From: a virus
Reading direction: 5' to 3' (one strand)
Length of the DNA stretch: 64,000 bases
Virus record (IMG/VR): IMGVR_UViG_3300017991_000002
Location: 141,368 to 205,367 of that record
Shown here: in pieces, positions 1 through 8,674 of the stretch
How the letters are laid out: each line of letters starts with the position of its first letter
Position numbering within the stretch: position 1 is the stretch's first letter
The notes under the pieces: model-generated
Told to the model about the DNA's origin: nothing
Database searches by the model: none
The model's input: the letters and a program-made list of their open reading frames with translations, nothing else
Position numbers and translations under genes: made by a program

Positions 1-2071
1 AAGGACCTGTCGGAGCCTCTACCAACTCCACAGTATCGGACTTCCCTTCTACTCGAGTAACACCACCTTCCTGATCCAGGATCAATATATCTCTCCTGGC
101 AAGATACCAATCGTAATCTACCTGTGGCTGAGCTGTTATACCCAGGGGATTCGCAGGAATGGGTTGATCACCGTTCCCTACTCCCGATCTATTTCCCGGC
201 CTGAAGCTTGGACTGAAGTCAACATAATAAGTCCCGCCGAGTTTTAAGAATTGCCAGTCGCCCGAACCTGATCCAGGGTTCCCTTCATCAGTAAAGGTCT
301 TGATGTAGGCATACATTACCTTGTAAGTTGATGAAGCTGGCGGGCCAAATCCTGAACCCTTCCAAACGATGTCGTTTCCGGACACATCAAAGTCAACACC
401 TTCGTACCATTGAGTAGCCGATGGCTGATAATATCCCGGCCATCCGTTCGTGGAGTCAGTATTTTTAGTGTCTTCAACCCATGTCCACGATCCTGTATTA
501 TCGACCACAGCAATAACACGGCTCACTGGGTTTGGTGTTAATGTCTGAGTATTTCCCACTCTAACCAATGATGATTCAATCATCGTAGTGCCGGCAACGC
601 CCTCACCACCGCCAGTATAGACTTCTTTGACCGGCTGCTCAAAGAACTCATGAAGAATTCCACCCTCGAGCGGCGATCCTCCTACTGCAAAGACTGTAAA
701 ATTATCAGCATTCGTCCATAGTCCGCAATAAGGATCATCATCTTCATGCCCGGTGTCTGAGTCCGTATAGAACTCAATTACTGTCGGTCCTGGGTTGGCC
801 ACGGGTAACGCACTGTTATAGCTACTAACTGCTTTAATCTGCCGCCCACTTGAGGTGTTGTAATTATACACCCAAGCATCAATCGGCGAAGCAGCATATT
901 GGTCCGACCAAAATCCTATATCCTCATTGTCGTCGGTAGTACTCACTCGAACACTACTGGTCGAGGTACAAGTAGGCGATCGAAGGATAAGAATATCTGA
1001 TGGAGACAGAGCAAAACAGACATCAAAAGATGTTCCAGAGGCTGTATAATATGCTGAGTTTATTGCACCGGCTACTGTGGCTGAGTCAACCGATCCAGAC
1101 AGTCCAGAGACAGCCACCTCAACCCCGTCGATATAGATGGTTAATGTGTCGTCCGCTACAGCAATTGTCCCTCCTCCAAAGGACACTGACCCATACACCA
1201 AGGGATTAAAACCGTACGTATCGTTAATAGCTGTACAGGTTATTGAGTCTGTGCTGCTCGGTGAATCTTCAACCGTTCCACTCCTTGGTCGAGGCCAGTA
1301 ATATGAGAAAGGTTCATTCAACGATCTGCTCGTCTCGAGGGATCGGGGTACTTCCAACCACGTCGCCACTGGCTTCGTAACTTCATAACCTCTGACGATG
1401 GCCTTTCCGGGATCAACCGAGACATCGATCATATCGGGGTCTGTGCTTGACTGTCCGTGATCTTCGACCTTCAATCCCTTAACCGCATAATGACCACACT
1501 CGTCATATGTCCTACGGGCCATAATGTCTATTAAATCGGAATACTGTCCCCTTGTTGGGACACTGATTGGAATACCGTCCTCTAACCTGAAGATAGTAAT
1601 CTCTATTTCCGATTGATTAATTGTCCACTCGGGTGTAGACTGCAGTCTATGACAACCCGGCTGATTGAAGTTATCATAACCAAGTGCGGGATCCTTGAGG
1701 GTATTGTCTTCCACTTCAGTTACAATAACCTCGTTGAATTTAAGACCGATGACCTTCTCTCCTGTCATAATGGAAGTTATGTCTGTCGGTCCCCACTCAT
1801 CCAACTCCCAAATATCTCCCCTGGCATATAAACTTCCTGCACTAATCCGAGCATTTGTTCCAGAGATCGTTAGGACAATACCTTCAACGATGTCACCGTC
1901 ATCGAAGATAGCATTGGCAACTCTCTTCTGGCGTTCTCTTATAATTGTTTGGAGCTGGGTGGCCTCACGGGCCTGAAAAACTCTCCCCGGGATAGCCAGA
2001 AATTCTATGTAATTCTCGGCTATCGCATGCTCCCAATCATTGTAATAAGGTGATCCGCTTGTATCTACCAT
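1..2071 (-). CDS. DUF4815-type virion structural protein (C-terminus cut by window edge)
   Basis: An open frame of 690 codons runs from ATG at 2071-2069 to the left edge without a stop, so the C-terminus is missing. Residues about 20-60 read NYIEFLAIPGRVFQAREATQ then LQTIIRERQKRVANAIFDDG. This is the start typical of DUF4815 proteins, large baseplate- or tail-associated structural proteins of big myoviruses. A short beta-module (TIYIDGVEVAVSGL, then an alanine/serine-rich stretch and DDNEDIGFWSD) resembles modules in the next gene upstream and in the sheath. It is the last gene of the baseplate run and follows the gene at 2084-3310 closely. The molecular role (wedge or fibre attachment) is inference. 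Confidence 0.85.
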   Translation of the reverse strand, partial: MVDTSGSPYYNDWEHAIAENYIEFLAIPGRVFQAREATQLQTIIRERQKRVANAIFDDGDIVEGIVLTISGTNARISAGSLYARGDIWELDEWGPTDITSIMTGEKVIGLKFNEVIVTEVEDNTLKDPALGYDNFNQPGCHRLQSTPEWTINQSEIEITIFRLEDGIPISVPTRGQYSDLIDIMARRTYDECGHYAVKGLKVEDHGQSSTDPDMIDVSVDPGKAIVRGYEVTKPVATWLEVPRSLETSRSLNEPFSYYWPRPRSGTVEDSPSSTDSITCTAINDTYGFNPLVYGSVSFGGGTIAVADDTLTIYIDGVEVAVSGLSGSVDSATVAGAINSAYYTASGTSFDVCFALSPSDILILRSPTCTSTSSVRVSTTDDNEDIGFWSDQYAASPIDAWVYNYNTSSGRQIKAVSSYNSALPVANPGPTVIEFYTDSDTGHEDDDPYCGLWTNADNFTVFAVGGSPLEGGILHEFFEQPVKEVYTGGGEGVAGTTMIESSLVRVGNTQTLTPNPVSRVIAVVDNTGSWTWVEDTKNTDSTNGWPGYYQPSATQWYEGVDFDVSGNDIVWKGSGFGPPASSTYKVMYAYIKTFTDEGNPGSGSGDWQFLKLGGTYYVDFSPSFRPGNRSGVGNGDQPIPANPLGITAQPQVDYDWYLARRDILILDQEGGVTRVEGKSDTVELVEAPTGP

Positions 2072-2083
2072 CTTTCTTCTCCA

Positions 2084-3310
2084 TTAAAATTCGATGACGA
2101 TTTTTATTACTTCGTATTCATCAGATGCCCTGTTAACAACTCTCCGGTTATCCACTACTTCCAGGATACCGGTCGTTGTGTCCCTTCCTTCTACTTCCAA
2201 CGGATCGTGACCGACATAGGCCGGTAAAGCATCAAGATCACTATACCATCCAAACTGTCTGACATCTTCCAATGGAAAATCATCATAATTCAGATTAGCT
2301 TCAAGATAAACCCAACGAGCTCCTTCATCATAAGCATTTACTGACGATACTATTCTCCATTGGGTATCACGATATGTAATCGATCCTCCAGCATGACCTG
2401 TCGAAGATGACAATGCAGTGAACCCTAAAGCGGTACTACCATCCGCTCCTACCTCCACCTTGCTCGTTCCTCCAGGATTAGGGCTGGTTAACTTCACATA
2501 ATGATCCAGTCCGTCCAAGAAATCCGAGGCAACAGTATCAGCAGTGGCATATCCCTTCACGGCAAGAAACTGTGCCTGGTATGCCCCGTTGATATCATTA
2601 ATAATCGTTGCTATAGGGACTGTTGCCCCCGGGGTAAGATTTACCACGAAAGAGCCCAGATCGTCAACCTCTAAATCAAAGGTATAATCAGTTGGTGGGC
2701 CATTCGTATCAAAACCGGCCCCTTCCGCAACGGTCCCAGTCAATTCTGCTGCAGTATCAGCGTCGGGTACTACCAGCTCGTTAACATCATATCTCTTATA
2801 TCCTACAATCTCCTCAACTTCCTCTGTCGAAGGGGCTGAGGGAGGGGGATCAAGATCATATCCATATTGAACAGTGTCGGCAGCAAATCCGATATCCGCA
2901 TTGTCATCGACACTGTCCACCATAACCATAGCATACTGTCCAGTTGTCGGTGTTTTAATCTTGATGAAAGTATCACTGCCCACTACCTCACTGTAAGCCA
3001 ACGTTCCAGACCCACCGACTGCAGTCCATCGAGCATTTATCGTGCTAAGGATAGTCGATATTGTCTGGGATCCTGACGGAAGCGTTACGTCTACTGTATA
3101 CTCAGGAAGACCGGTCGATGAATTGATATCGATCAAGAAAGTGACCGAAGTATCTGTTATCGTAAAGTTTCCTGCCACAGCAGCAACGGTTCCGATCAAC
3201 TGCGCCTCGTCCCACGGAGTCGTACGACCGACGCCAAGCCATATGTCTGTCCGCGCTTGAAAAGCGACAGCCCTAAAAACATGTCCGTTTATTGTTGTCG
3301 TTGCAACCAT
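2084..3310 (-). CDS. Virion structural protein, probable baseplate component
   Basis: About 408 residues. I chose the ATG at 3310 because a strong Shine-Dalgarno (GGGAGGT) sits just upstream; the frame stays open 10 codons further, to 3340. The N-terminus contains FQARTDIWLGVGRTTPWDEA. The 'W(L)GVGRTTPWDE' pattern is one I associate with baseplate/tail structural proteins of large T4-related phages. Two internal beta modules (residues about 60-150 and 205-320) each have an 'I..I.xxIN' helix followed by 'Y/HYVKI..P' strands and end in 'ADIGF' or 'ALGF'. They resemble modules in the sheath and the DUF4815 protein. The gene lies between the Fn3-like gene and the DUF4815 gene. Exact function is not recognised. 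Confidence 0.75.
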   Translation of the reverse strand: MVATTTINGHVFRAVAFQARTDIWLGVGRTTPWDEAQLIGTVAAVAGNFTITDTSVTFLIDINSSTGLPEYTVDVTLPSGSQTISTILSTINARWTAVGGSGTLAYSEVVGSDTFIKIKTPTTGQYAMVMVDSVDDNADIGFAADTVQYGYDLDPPPSAPSTEEVEEIVGYKRYDVNELVVPDADTAAELTGTVAEGAGFDTNGPPTDYTFDLEVDDLGSFVVNLTPGATVPIATIINDINGAYQAQFLAVKGYATADTVASDFLDGLDHYVKLTSPNPGGTSKVEVGADGSTALGFTALSSSTGHAGGSITYRDTQWRIVSSVNAYDEGARWVYLEANLNYDDFPLEDVRQFGWYSDLDALPAYVGHDPLEVEGRDTTTGILEVVDNRRVVNRASDEYEVIKIVIEF

Positions 3311-3356
3311 GCTACCTCCCGTGTATGTAAAATGTGTCATTTACTTATCCTTTAAG

Positions 3357-3686
3357 CTAAGTAACAGCACTCCAATTCGTTATGTCCGAATTTGTATCTG
3401 TAAATCTCATCCTGACATAATATATTTCATAAGGAGTCATTTCATAACCATTATACTGTATTTCTTCGCTCCTGTCACCATCTGGTACATTATTTATTGG
3501 AACCCAATCGGAGTCCCACATCATTCTTCCAGAGAATCCAGAGTCAGTATTGACCTGTATCTGGCACTCAACCGCTTCATGACCTGCAGTATCATTAAAT
3601 TGAGCACTGAATGTTATCGGATTTGGTACTTCAAAACCTGTACCATTTCCGCTTACTTCAACTTCTGTCGGTGCAAGAGATGTCAT
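3357..3686 (-). CDS. Small Ig/fibronectin-III-like virion protein
   Basis: 109 residues, all beta in character. It starts MTSLAPTEVEVSGNG and contains FSAQFNDTAGHEAVECQIQV and YEIYYVRMRFTDTNSDIT. Alternating strands with a YYVR(M)R(F)TD pattern near the C-terminus are typical of fibronectin type III-like domains, which phages often use as accessory domains on tail or baseplate proteins. It sits 3 bases downstream of the tail protein I homologue and just before another baseplate gene. A decoration or carbohydrate-contact role is inference. Confidence 0.6.
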   Translation of the reverse strand: MTSLAPTEVEVSGNGTGFEVPNPITFSAQFNDTAGHEAVECQIQVNTDSGFSGRMMWDSDWVPINNVPDGDRSEEIQYNGYEMTPYEIYYVRMRFTDTNSDITNWSAVT

Positions 3687-3689
3687 TTT

Positions 3690-6053
3690 TTATCCTTTCA
3701 AAGTATAAGCCATATCATATGTCGTGGCCGTTACCGGTTCGCTCCCTCCAGGGCTCCAGTCAATATAGAATTTGTGCGGGTACACTGTATCATCAATAAC
3801 CAACTCCCAATCGGTATGTTCCAGGTAAGAAGTCCCGCCGGTAAACGTATGAGTTGTCTTATTCCACGTACCACCTTGATTCACTTCAAGAACTGCAGTC
3901 ACCAGCTTGTCCTGATGAGGCACAAATTCGTCCTGACCCCCTGCAGCTCCTTTCGTTATTGAGGGGTTCGTAGAACTTCCAGATACCGTAAATATTAAGA
4001 GGTTTATATCATCCGGACCTTGAGCATCAAGATAAGGAGGTTCACTGTCATAACGATACCCATCGGTCACCCAACAGTCAGTATAGGGATCAGGACTATC
4101 ACTCCCGCACAAGTATCCGATTGTTCCATTAAGGTCCGGGTACTGAAGAGTAGCCGACCAGCCTGGTGTTCTTCTCATCAAAGCTGGCAAACCTTCGATG
4201 CTCCCCATGTCGATATAAATTCCTATCTCCTCAAGAACCTCAATACATCCAGATAAGGTAGCACCACTCCCGGAGAGAGGAGGTCCAACGCTTGGGACTA
4301 TCCCGCATAGTTGATACTTAACCTCAGGCTCTACAACAATACCGAGCTCAGCAGCAGGGATATGACCAAAATAAGCCTTGCAGTCTATGTAAATAATGGT
4401 GTATTCTTCCCCTAATGAAGGTGCAGAACCTCCAACAGACCAATCAATGTAATACCTCATCGTCGGGAAGGATGAGTCGTCGGCAACAAACTCCCAATCG
4501 GTGCCTCTTACATATTCAGTTCCGCCTTCAAACGACAACGTTTCGACATTCCATACTCCTCCGACATTAATAGAGAGGGCCGTTTTGATTTTTCTGAAAT
4601 AGGGTTCCGTTATCTCATCCTGATCACCCGATCCTCGTTCCACTGTCGTTGCACTCAGCATCCAATCGTCCCAAACAATGTCATCGACATCCACGTCGTC
4701 CTCGCACAAAAATGAAGTAAGCAAGAATGCAAAATATACTCGAGTACCGGCCGGGTGGACATTATCAAGAAGCTCGTCCTTGAACTCCGATGGATTGAGT
4801 GTTGTTCTGACTTCATAAACTCCATGGTGCCAGTACTTCCAATCAGTAAAATGGTGACTCTCCGGCTCCGGGACGTAAAGAAAATATCTTATATTGGTTA
4901 TATCCGTTTTGCCTCTGTGAACTGGATCGTTCCATACAAGGGAGGCTTGGGGTATTTCTACGTGATTATTATCAATAACTTTTGCGATCTTAAAGCCCTT
5001 TCTGCTTCCTCCTTCATCCGGCATGAGTATTACGTGACCCTCCTTAGCCGTTGAGAATATAGGACTGCTCAAATCTTCTAGGATAGTCGGGTCGGTCGAG
5101 TGAAGAGTTCCTGAGGAGGAGAAGGTTCTATTTCCTGGATTCGAAAATACTTCGGTTCCGGACAATGCAGAATGTGAATACTTGGCTATATGAACATATG
5201 GCTCGTAGACTTCATCCAAAGTCTCACCTGTCGTTATCCCAAGCTCTCTTCTTTTCTGCTTTAATGTTCTAAGGATGGAAGGTATTGTTGTTTTTATTTT
5301 TAAGACATCTACCCGTTTCTTAAACTCATCCACCTGCTCCTCAATATCTTTTGCGGGATTTATAAGACTTCTCAGGAAGTGAAACAGATAAGGTAAAACT
5401 TTTTCCGGTGCAATAGAGAGGTTGATCATCTCCCCAAGCTGACGAATCTTATTTCTCATTTCATCAAGAGTATATGACTTATCAAGCATTTCAGGATCGT
5501 AATAAGCAGATGTCTGCTCTGGGGGATAAATCGTGTCGTAGTCGGGGTCTGTTCCATCATCGATATAAGTGGCCGGAATACTCGTTACAATATACCGCAG
5601 AGGGGTCTCGATGTCTCCATAAGGGGTAGGAAGATCTCCTACAGGAGGTGTCGGCACCGGATCGCTCCTGTAGATCTTAAACCCCGTAGCCCTTGTACTG
5701 ATGTAGTTCTGAATTGTCCACTCTACTGAGGATGAAGGATTACTTACCTCCACGACCACATAGTCCCCAGAGATACTCTCCCCAGTCAGAGACCCATCAT
5801 CATACTCTGTTGCTGCCGTAAACCGATAAACATATGTTCCAGCTGACAGGGATCCCGTTCCGGATGACACAGAATACTGCACTATAGAGGGTGCGGGGCA
5901 TATAGGTCGGCCGGTAAACACCTGAATGAAGCTTCTTAAATCCTCAGCAGTCAGAGGATTGATAGTTTCAGGGGTTATAGATTTGACACCTATCTTAAGA
6001 GTCTCGGGGAGAAGTTCCCATATTACGTCTTCCAGATTCCACTTTTGTTCCAT
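3690..6053 (-). CDS. Tail protein I-like baseplate wedge protein, enlarged
   Basis: 787 residues. The N-terminus (MEQKWNLEDVIWELLPETLK) and the segment around residues 205-260 (LPYLFHFLRSLINPAKDIEE, followed by KTTIPSILRTLKQKRRELG) resemble phage tail protein I. That P2-type wedge protein follows W and J in the P2 order, which matches the order here (7582-8154 W-like, 6066-7568 J-like). A segment near residue 405 (HHGVYEVRTTLNPSEFKDEL, then HPAGTRVYFAF) is also typical of protein I C-termini ('P.G.r'). Two inserted beta modules, TEYVRGTDWEFVADDSSFPT and TSYLEHTDWELVIDDTVYPH, are copies of each other. The family assignment is good; the roles of the insertions are unknown. Confidence 0.75.
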   Translation of the reverse strand: MEQKWNLEDVIWELLPETLKIGVKSITPETINPLTAEDLRSFIQVFTGRPICPAPSIVQYSVSSGTGSLSAGTYVYRFTAATEYDDGSLTGESISGDYVVVEVSNPSSSVEWTIQNYISTRATGFKIYRSDPVPTPPVGDLPTPYGDIETPLRYIVTSIPATYIDDGTDPDYDTIYPPEQTSAYYDPEMLDKSYTLDEMRNKIRQLGEMINLSIAPEKVLPYLFHFLRSLINPAKDIEEQVDEFKKRVDVLKIKTTIPSILRTLKQKRRELGITTGETLDEVYEPYVHIAKYSHSALSGTEVFSNPGNRTFSSSGTLHSTDPTILEDLSSPIFSTAKEGHVILMPDEGGSRKGFKIAKVIDNNHVEIPQASLVWNDPVHRGKTDITNIRYFLYVPEPESHHFTDWKYWHHGVYEVRTTLNPSEFKDELLDNVHPAGTRVYFAFLLTSFLCEDDVDVDDIVWDDWMLSATTVERGSGDQDEITEPYFRKIKTALSINVGGVWNVETLSFEGGTEYVRGTDWEFVADDSSFPTMRYYIDWSVGGSAPSLGEEYTIIYIDCKAYFGHIPAAELGIVVEPEVKYQLCGIVPSVGPPLSGSGATLSGCIEVLEEIGIYIDMGSIEGLPALMRRTPGWSATLQYPDLNGTIGYLCGSDSPDPYTDCWVTDGYRYDSEPPYLDAQGPDDINLLIFTVSGSSTNPSITKGAAGGQDEFVPHQDKLVTAVLEVNQGGTWNKTTHTFTGGTSYLEHTDWELVIDDTVYPHKFYIDWSPGGSEPVTATTYDMAYTLKG

Positions 6054-6065
6054 TATATATTTCCT

Positions 6066-7568
6066 TTATACTTCGCCCGTTACCGTAATAAGGACATTAC
6101 CGATGAGCGCTATTTCGGTATCTTCGATCGGCACATCAGATACGGTTTGTCCTGTTCCATAATCTATGCCATTTGCAGTCATAACAAGTGAATCCAAAGT
6201 ACTAACTTGAGACAAGTTTACCAGAGCGGCAACAAGCTGCTCGAATTCTATATCTTGACCAAAGACAAGCCCATCAACTGAACCCGTTAACCTTTCTTCC
6301 TCGGCCGGCGACTCAGCGACCCTAAAAAACTCCTGGATAGCTTCAGTGACTGATTGGATAACTTCATAGTCCTCATAATCCCGGTATTTTACACAATTAA
6401 CAGTTATATCTGTAACCACATACTCTGGATCCAGTATCTCCAGATCGGCCGTTACATACTTCTTTTGATTAACAAGATAATTGTAAACTGCTTCTTTTAG
6501 AGCCTGACCTGGGTATCCTTCATTGTCTGGAATAACAGCAATTCTTATTTCATAATAACTTATCTCGAAAGAATACAGAGGATAGTCGTTAATATCAAGG
6601 ACCTTACATTGCTTAATTCCAGGGTATCCCTCAACCAGGGCCCGTATATCGAGTCTTGTTATTGCCCTACTATTTGCCTGCACCTCTGCGGGTATTTGTT
6701 TTTTGGCGTGGTACAACGATTCTCTATAATTACCTCCAGCCAACTCAGATGGATTGGTAACCGATATATTTACTGTCTCTCCCGAGGAGTCGAATATCGT
6801 ATCAAGAATAGACGTGACTGTCCCTGCTCCTCTATTTCCATCAGGGCCATCGGTTAGGATGTATATTATTTCTACTGTCCCGTCCGGTTCTTTTCCTTCA
6901 AACCCGTCTCCAAAGAATACGGTAGTCGTATCATCAGGATTTAATTGTGTTGTGTAAATTTCCGACTCGCTGCTGTAATTGATGAAGTTATCAACATTCA
7001 CCCAATTCCTCCCATTTACTTTAACTACGATGGATCCTTCAGCAATTTCAGTATCTGATAAAACGTAAGGAGGAGGGTCGATACCTGTATTAAAAGTCAG
7101 AGAAGGATCAATTACCGATCCTTGCCATGCCTCTATATCAACAGATAACTGACCGGCCGGAATGATAGCATCCTCGACAGTCACCAGTGGGATAGGTGAT
7201 ACCGCCGGGGATGAACATCTCGTATACTTCGGGATGATAACATTGGCCGTTATCGTCCTGGGGATAGAAAACCTGAGCATTGTTCTTGCTGCTACCCTTG
7301 AATTGAATTTGTATCCGACTGACTCGGCAAAATAAATACCATGTTTTCTCTCTCGCATCGTCGGTAGATACACTTCATTCAGTCTCCTATCCAACATATA
7401 ATTCAACATAGCTCCGACGCCACAGAAAGTTTCCAGAAGGGCAATACCAATATCCGACTCATTAAAGTCTGTCCACCGATCAGTGATTAGGGGGATCTTG
7501 GCAATAAGAGCGTCTCTGAGCTCTTCATAGTCTGTATTTGTGTATGCAACCTTGGCCTTCAGAGCCAT
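6066..7568 (-). CDS. Baseplate J-like protein (T4 gp6 / P2 J family)
   Basis: 500 residues with a Shine-Dalgarno (AAAGGAGA) before ATG 7568. The N-terminus has the J-like pattern: ITDRWTDFNESDIGIALLET, then MLNYMLDRRLNEVYLPTMRE. The middle has STVFFGDGFEGKEPDGTVEI-like strands (TTVFFGDGFEGKEPDG) and GPDGNRGAGTVTSI, typical of baseplate J proteins. The C-terminus has the helical EAIQEFFR region and GQDIEFEQLVAALVN. The protein would form the inner ring of baseplate wedges. It sits between the gp25-like and protein I-like genes, as in P2. Confidence 0.9.
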   Translation of the reverse strand: MALKAKVAYTNTDYEELRDALIAKIPLITDRWTDFNESDIGIALLETFCGVGAMLNYMLDRRLNEVYLPTMRERKHGIYFAESVGYKFNSRVAARTMLRFSIPRTITANVIIPKYTRCSSPAVSPIPLVTVEDAIIPAGQLSVDIEAWQGSVIDPSLTFNTGIDPPPYVLSDTEIAEGSIVVKVNGRNWVNVDNFINYSSESEIYTTQLNPDDTTTVFFGDGFEGKEPDGTVEIIYILTDGPDGNRGAGTVTSILDTIFDSSGETVNISVTNPSELAGGNYRESLYHAKKQIPAEVQANSRAITRLDIRALVEGYPGIKQCKVLDINDYPLYSFEISYYEIRIAVIPDNEGYPGQALKEAVYNYLVNQKKYVTADLEILDPEYVVTDITVNCVKYRDYEDYEVIQSVTEAIQEFFRVAESPAEEERLTGSVDGLVFGQDIEFEQLVAALVNLSQVSTLDSLVMTANGIDYGTGQTVSDVPIEDTEIALIGNVLITVTGEV

Positions 7569-7581
7569 GACTTTGTCTCCT

Positions 7582-8154
7582 TTATGTTACAGGCTCACCA
7601 CGCATCTGATACGGGTAAACGTAATTGCTCCTTATGTTCGAATTCTTAATAACATAATCAATGCTTATTCCTATCTGTCCATTTTCCCAGAAGTTTTCAT
7701 CATCCATTATATCCACCCCGACAACTGTTATTCTTGGCTCCCATCGCTCAAGTGCCCCCCTAACCTCGAGATCAAGCTCGGTCCGTAGGGCATCGTCATA
7801 AGGTTCAAATACCAGCAATGGTAACCTGGACCCGAACGTGGGGACAAAGAATCGTTCTCCGGGCCTGGTGGATAATATCAAGAAAATCGACTGGTTGATC
7901 TTATTCTTCCCCCAAGATGCAGAGAGTCCGGAAACACCTTGGGCATCTGATGAAAATTCGAAAGGGTAGGCAATACCTTTTCCTATTAAATCAAGAAGCT
8001 CTTCATCCAACCGTTTTGGTTTCTCATAATAATCCTCCCGATTGTCGTCGATACCTCTTGTTCTGACACCGGGTCGTATCCCACCACTGAGATTAACCCT
8101 TCCAATCGTTCTTGTAGGGGGAACTCTTGTGCCTCTTGTGATCCTTTTTGTCAT
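7582..8154 (-). CDS. gp25/W-like baseplate wedge protein
   Basis: 190 residues. The C-terminal two thirds carries the GPW/gp25 fold pattern: GKGIAYPFEFSSDAQGVSGL, INQSIFLILSTRPGERFFVP, TFGSRLPLLVFEPYDDALR, then ALERWEPRITVVGVDI. This matches T4 gp25 and P2 W, the small wedge protein that nucleates sheath assembly on the baseplate. The 60-residue N-terminal extension is basic (MTKRITRGTRVPPTRTIGRV). The start has AAGGAAT upstream. The J-like gene follows 13 bases downstream. Confidence 0.9.
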   Translation of the reverse strand: MTKRITRGTRVPPTRTIGRVNLSGGIRPGVRTRGIDDNREDYYEKPKRLDEELLDLIGKGIAYPFEFSSDAQGVSGLSASWGKNKINQSIFLILSTRPGERFFVPTFGSRLPLLVFEPYDDALRTELDLEVRGALERWEPRITVVGVDIMDDENFWENGQIGISIDYVIKNSNIRSNYVYPYQMRGEPVT

Positions 8155-8166
8155 TTTTATTCCTTA

Positions 8167-8664
8167 TTAGGGAGGAGGTGTCCAACTGTCACAAATAAAA
8201 TCATCCTCAGCTATCTTTAAACCGTCGGGTAATCCTGGGATGTAGTCACTCCACTCAACGAGTTTCAACAGGACCTCTATAAGCTTGCTAATGTTCAAGC
8301 AACCTGCATCTACGTTAATGGATACTGTCCCCCCCAAGATCATTATACCGATGTCCCCGATCAGGATCGATATTGCATTTGACGGAATGCTGATGATAAT
8401 TCTCAACGCTCCAGCCTCGATTCTTATTTGATTGCCTGAAATATTAACACATATCTTGAGACTTCCATCCTCACTCTGCATACAAATGGTGTTACCCAGG
8501 CCATCTATCAGCATTGCCGCAATACCGGCTGATGCTGCAAATTGGGCTCCCACTCCTTCGATGTTCAGCTCCACATCTCCTGACGATGCGGATATTGTCT
8601 GATTATCCTCGTTAACCGAGAACTGTGCTGCTGCACTGCCCTCGAATACTTTATGTGTTCCCAT
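8167..8664 (-). CDS. Beta-rich baseplate-associated protein of unknown function
   Basis: 165 residues preceded by AGGAGT. The sequence alternates hydrophobic and polar residues over most of its length, for example LRIIISIPSNAISILIGDIG then IMILGGTVSINVDAGC. This suggests a beta-helix or beta-prism rather than membrane helices. Four or more cysteines lie in the middle and end (ICMQ, KICVNI, GCLNI, FICDSW). It lies between the giant beta-helix spike-like protein and gp25, so a role at the tip of the spike or hub is a reasonable guess. I do not recognise the family; there is no clear PAAR signature. Confidence 0.6.
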   Translation of the reverse strand: MGTHKVFEGSAAAQFSVNEDNQTISASSGDVELNIEGVGAQFAASAGIAAMLIDGLGNTICMQSEDGSLKICVNISGNQIRIEAGALRIIISIPSNAISILIGDIGIMILGGTVSINVDAGCLNISKLIEVLLKLVEWSDYIPGLPDGLKIAEDDFICDSWTPPP

Positions 8665-8674
8665 ATGCTAACTC

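Noticed and set aside
3309-3962. 217-codon plus-strand frame
   Set aside because: It lies opposite several well-supported baseplate genes and has no protein-like pattern.
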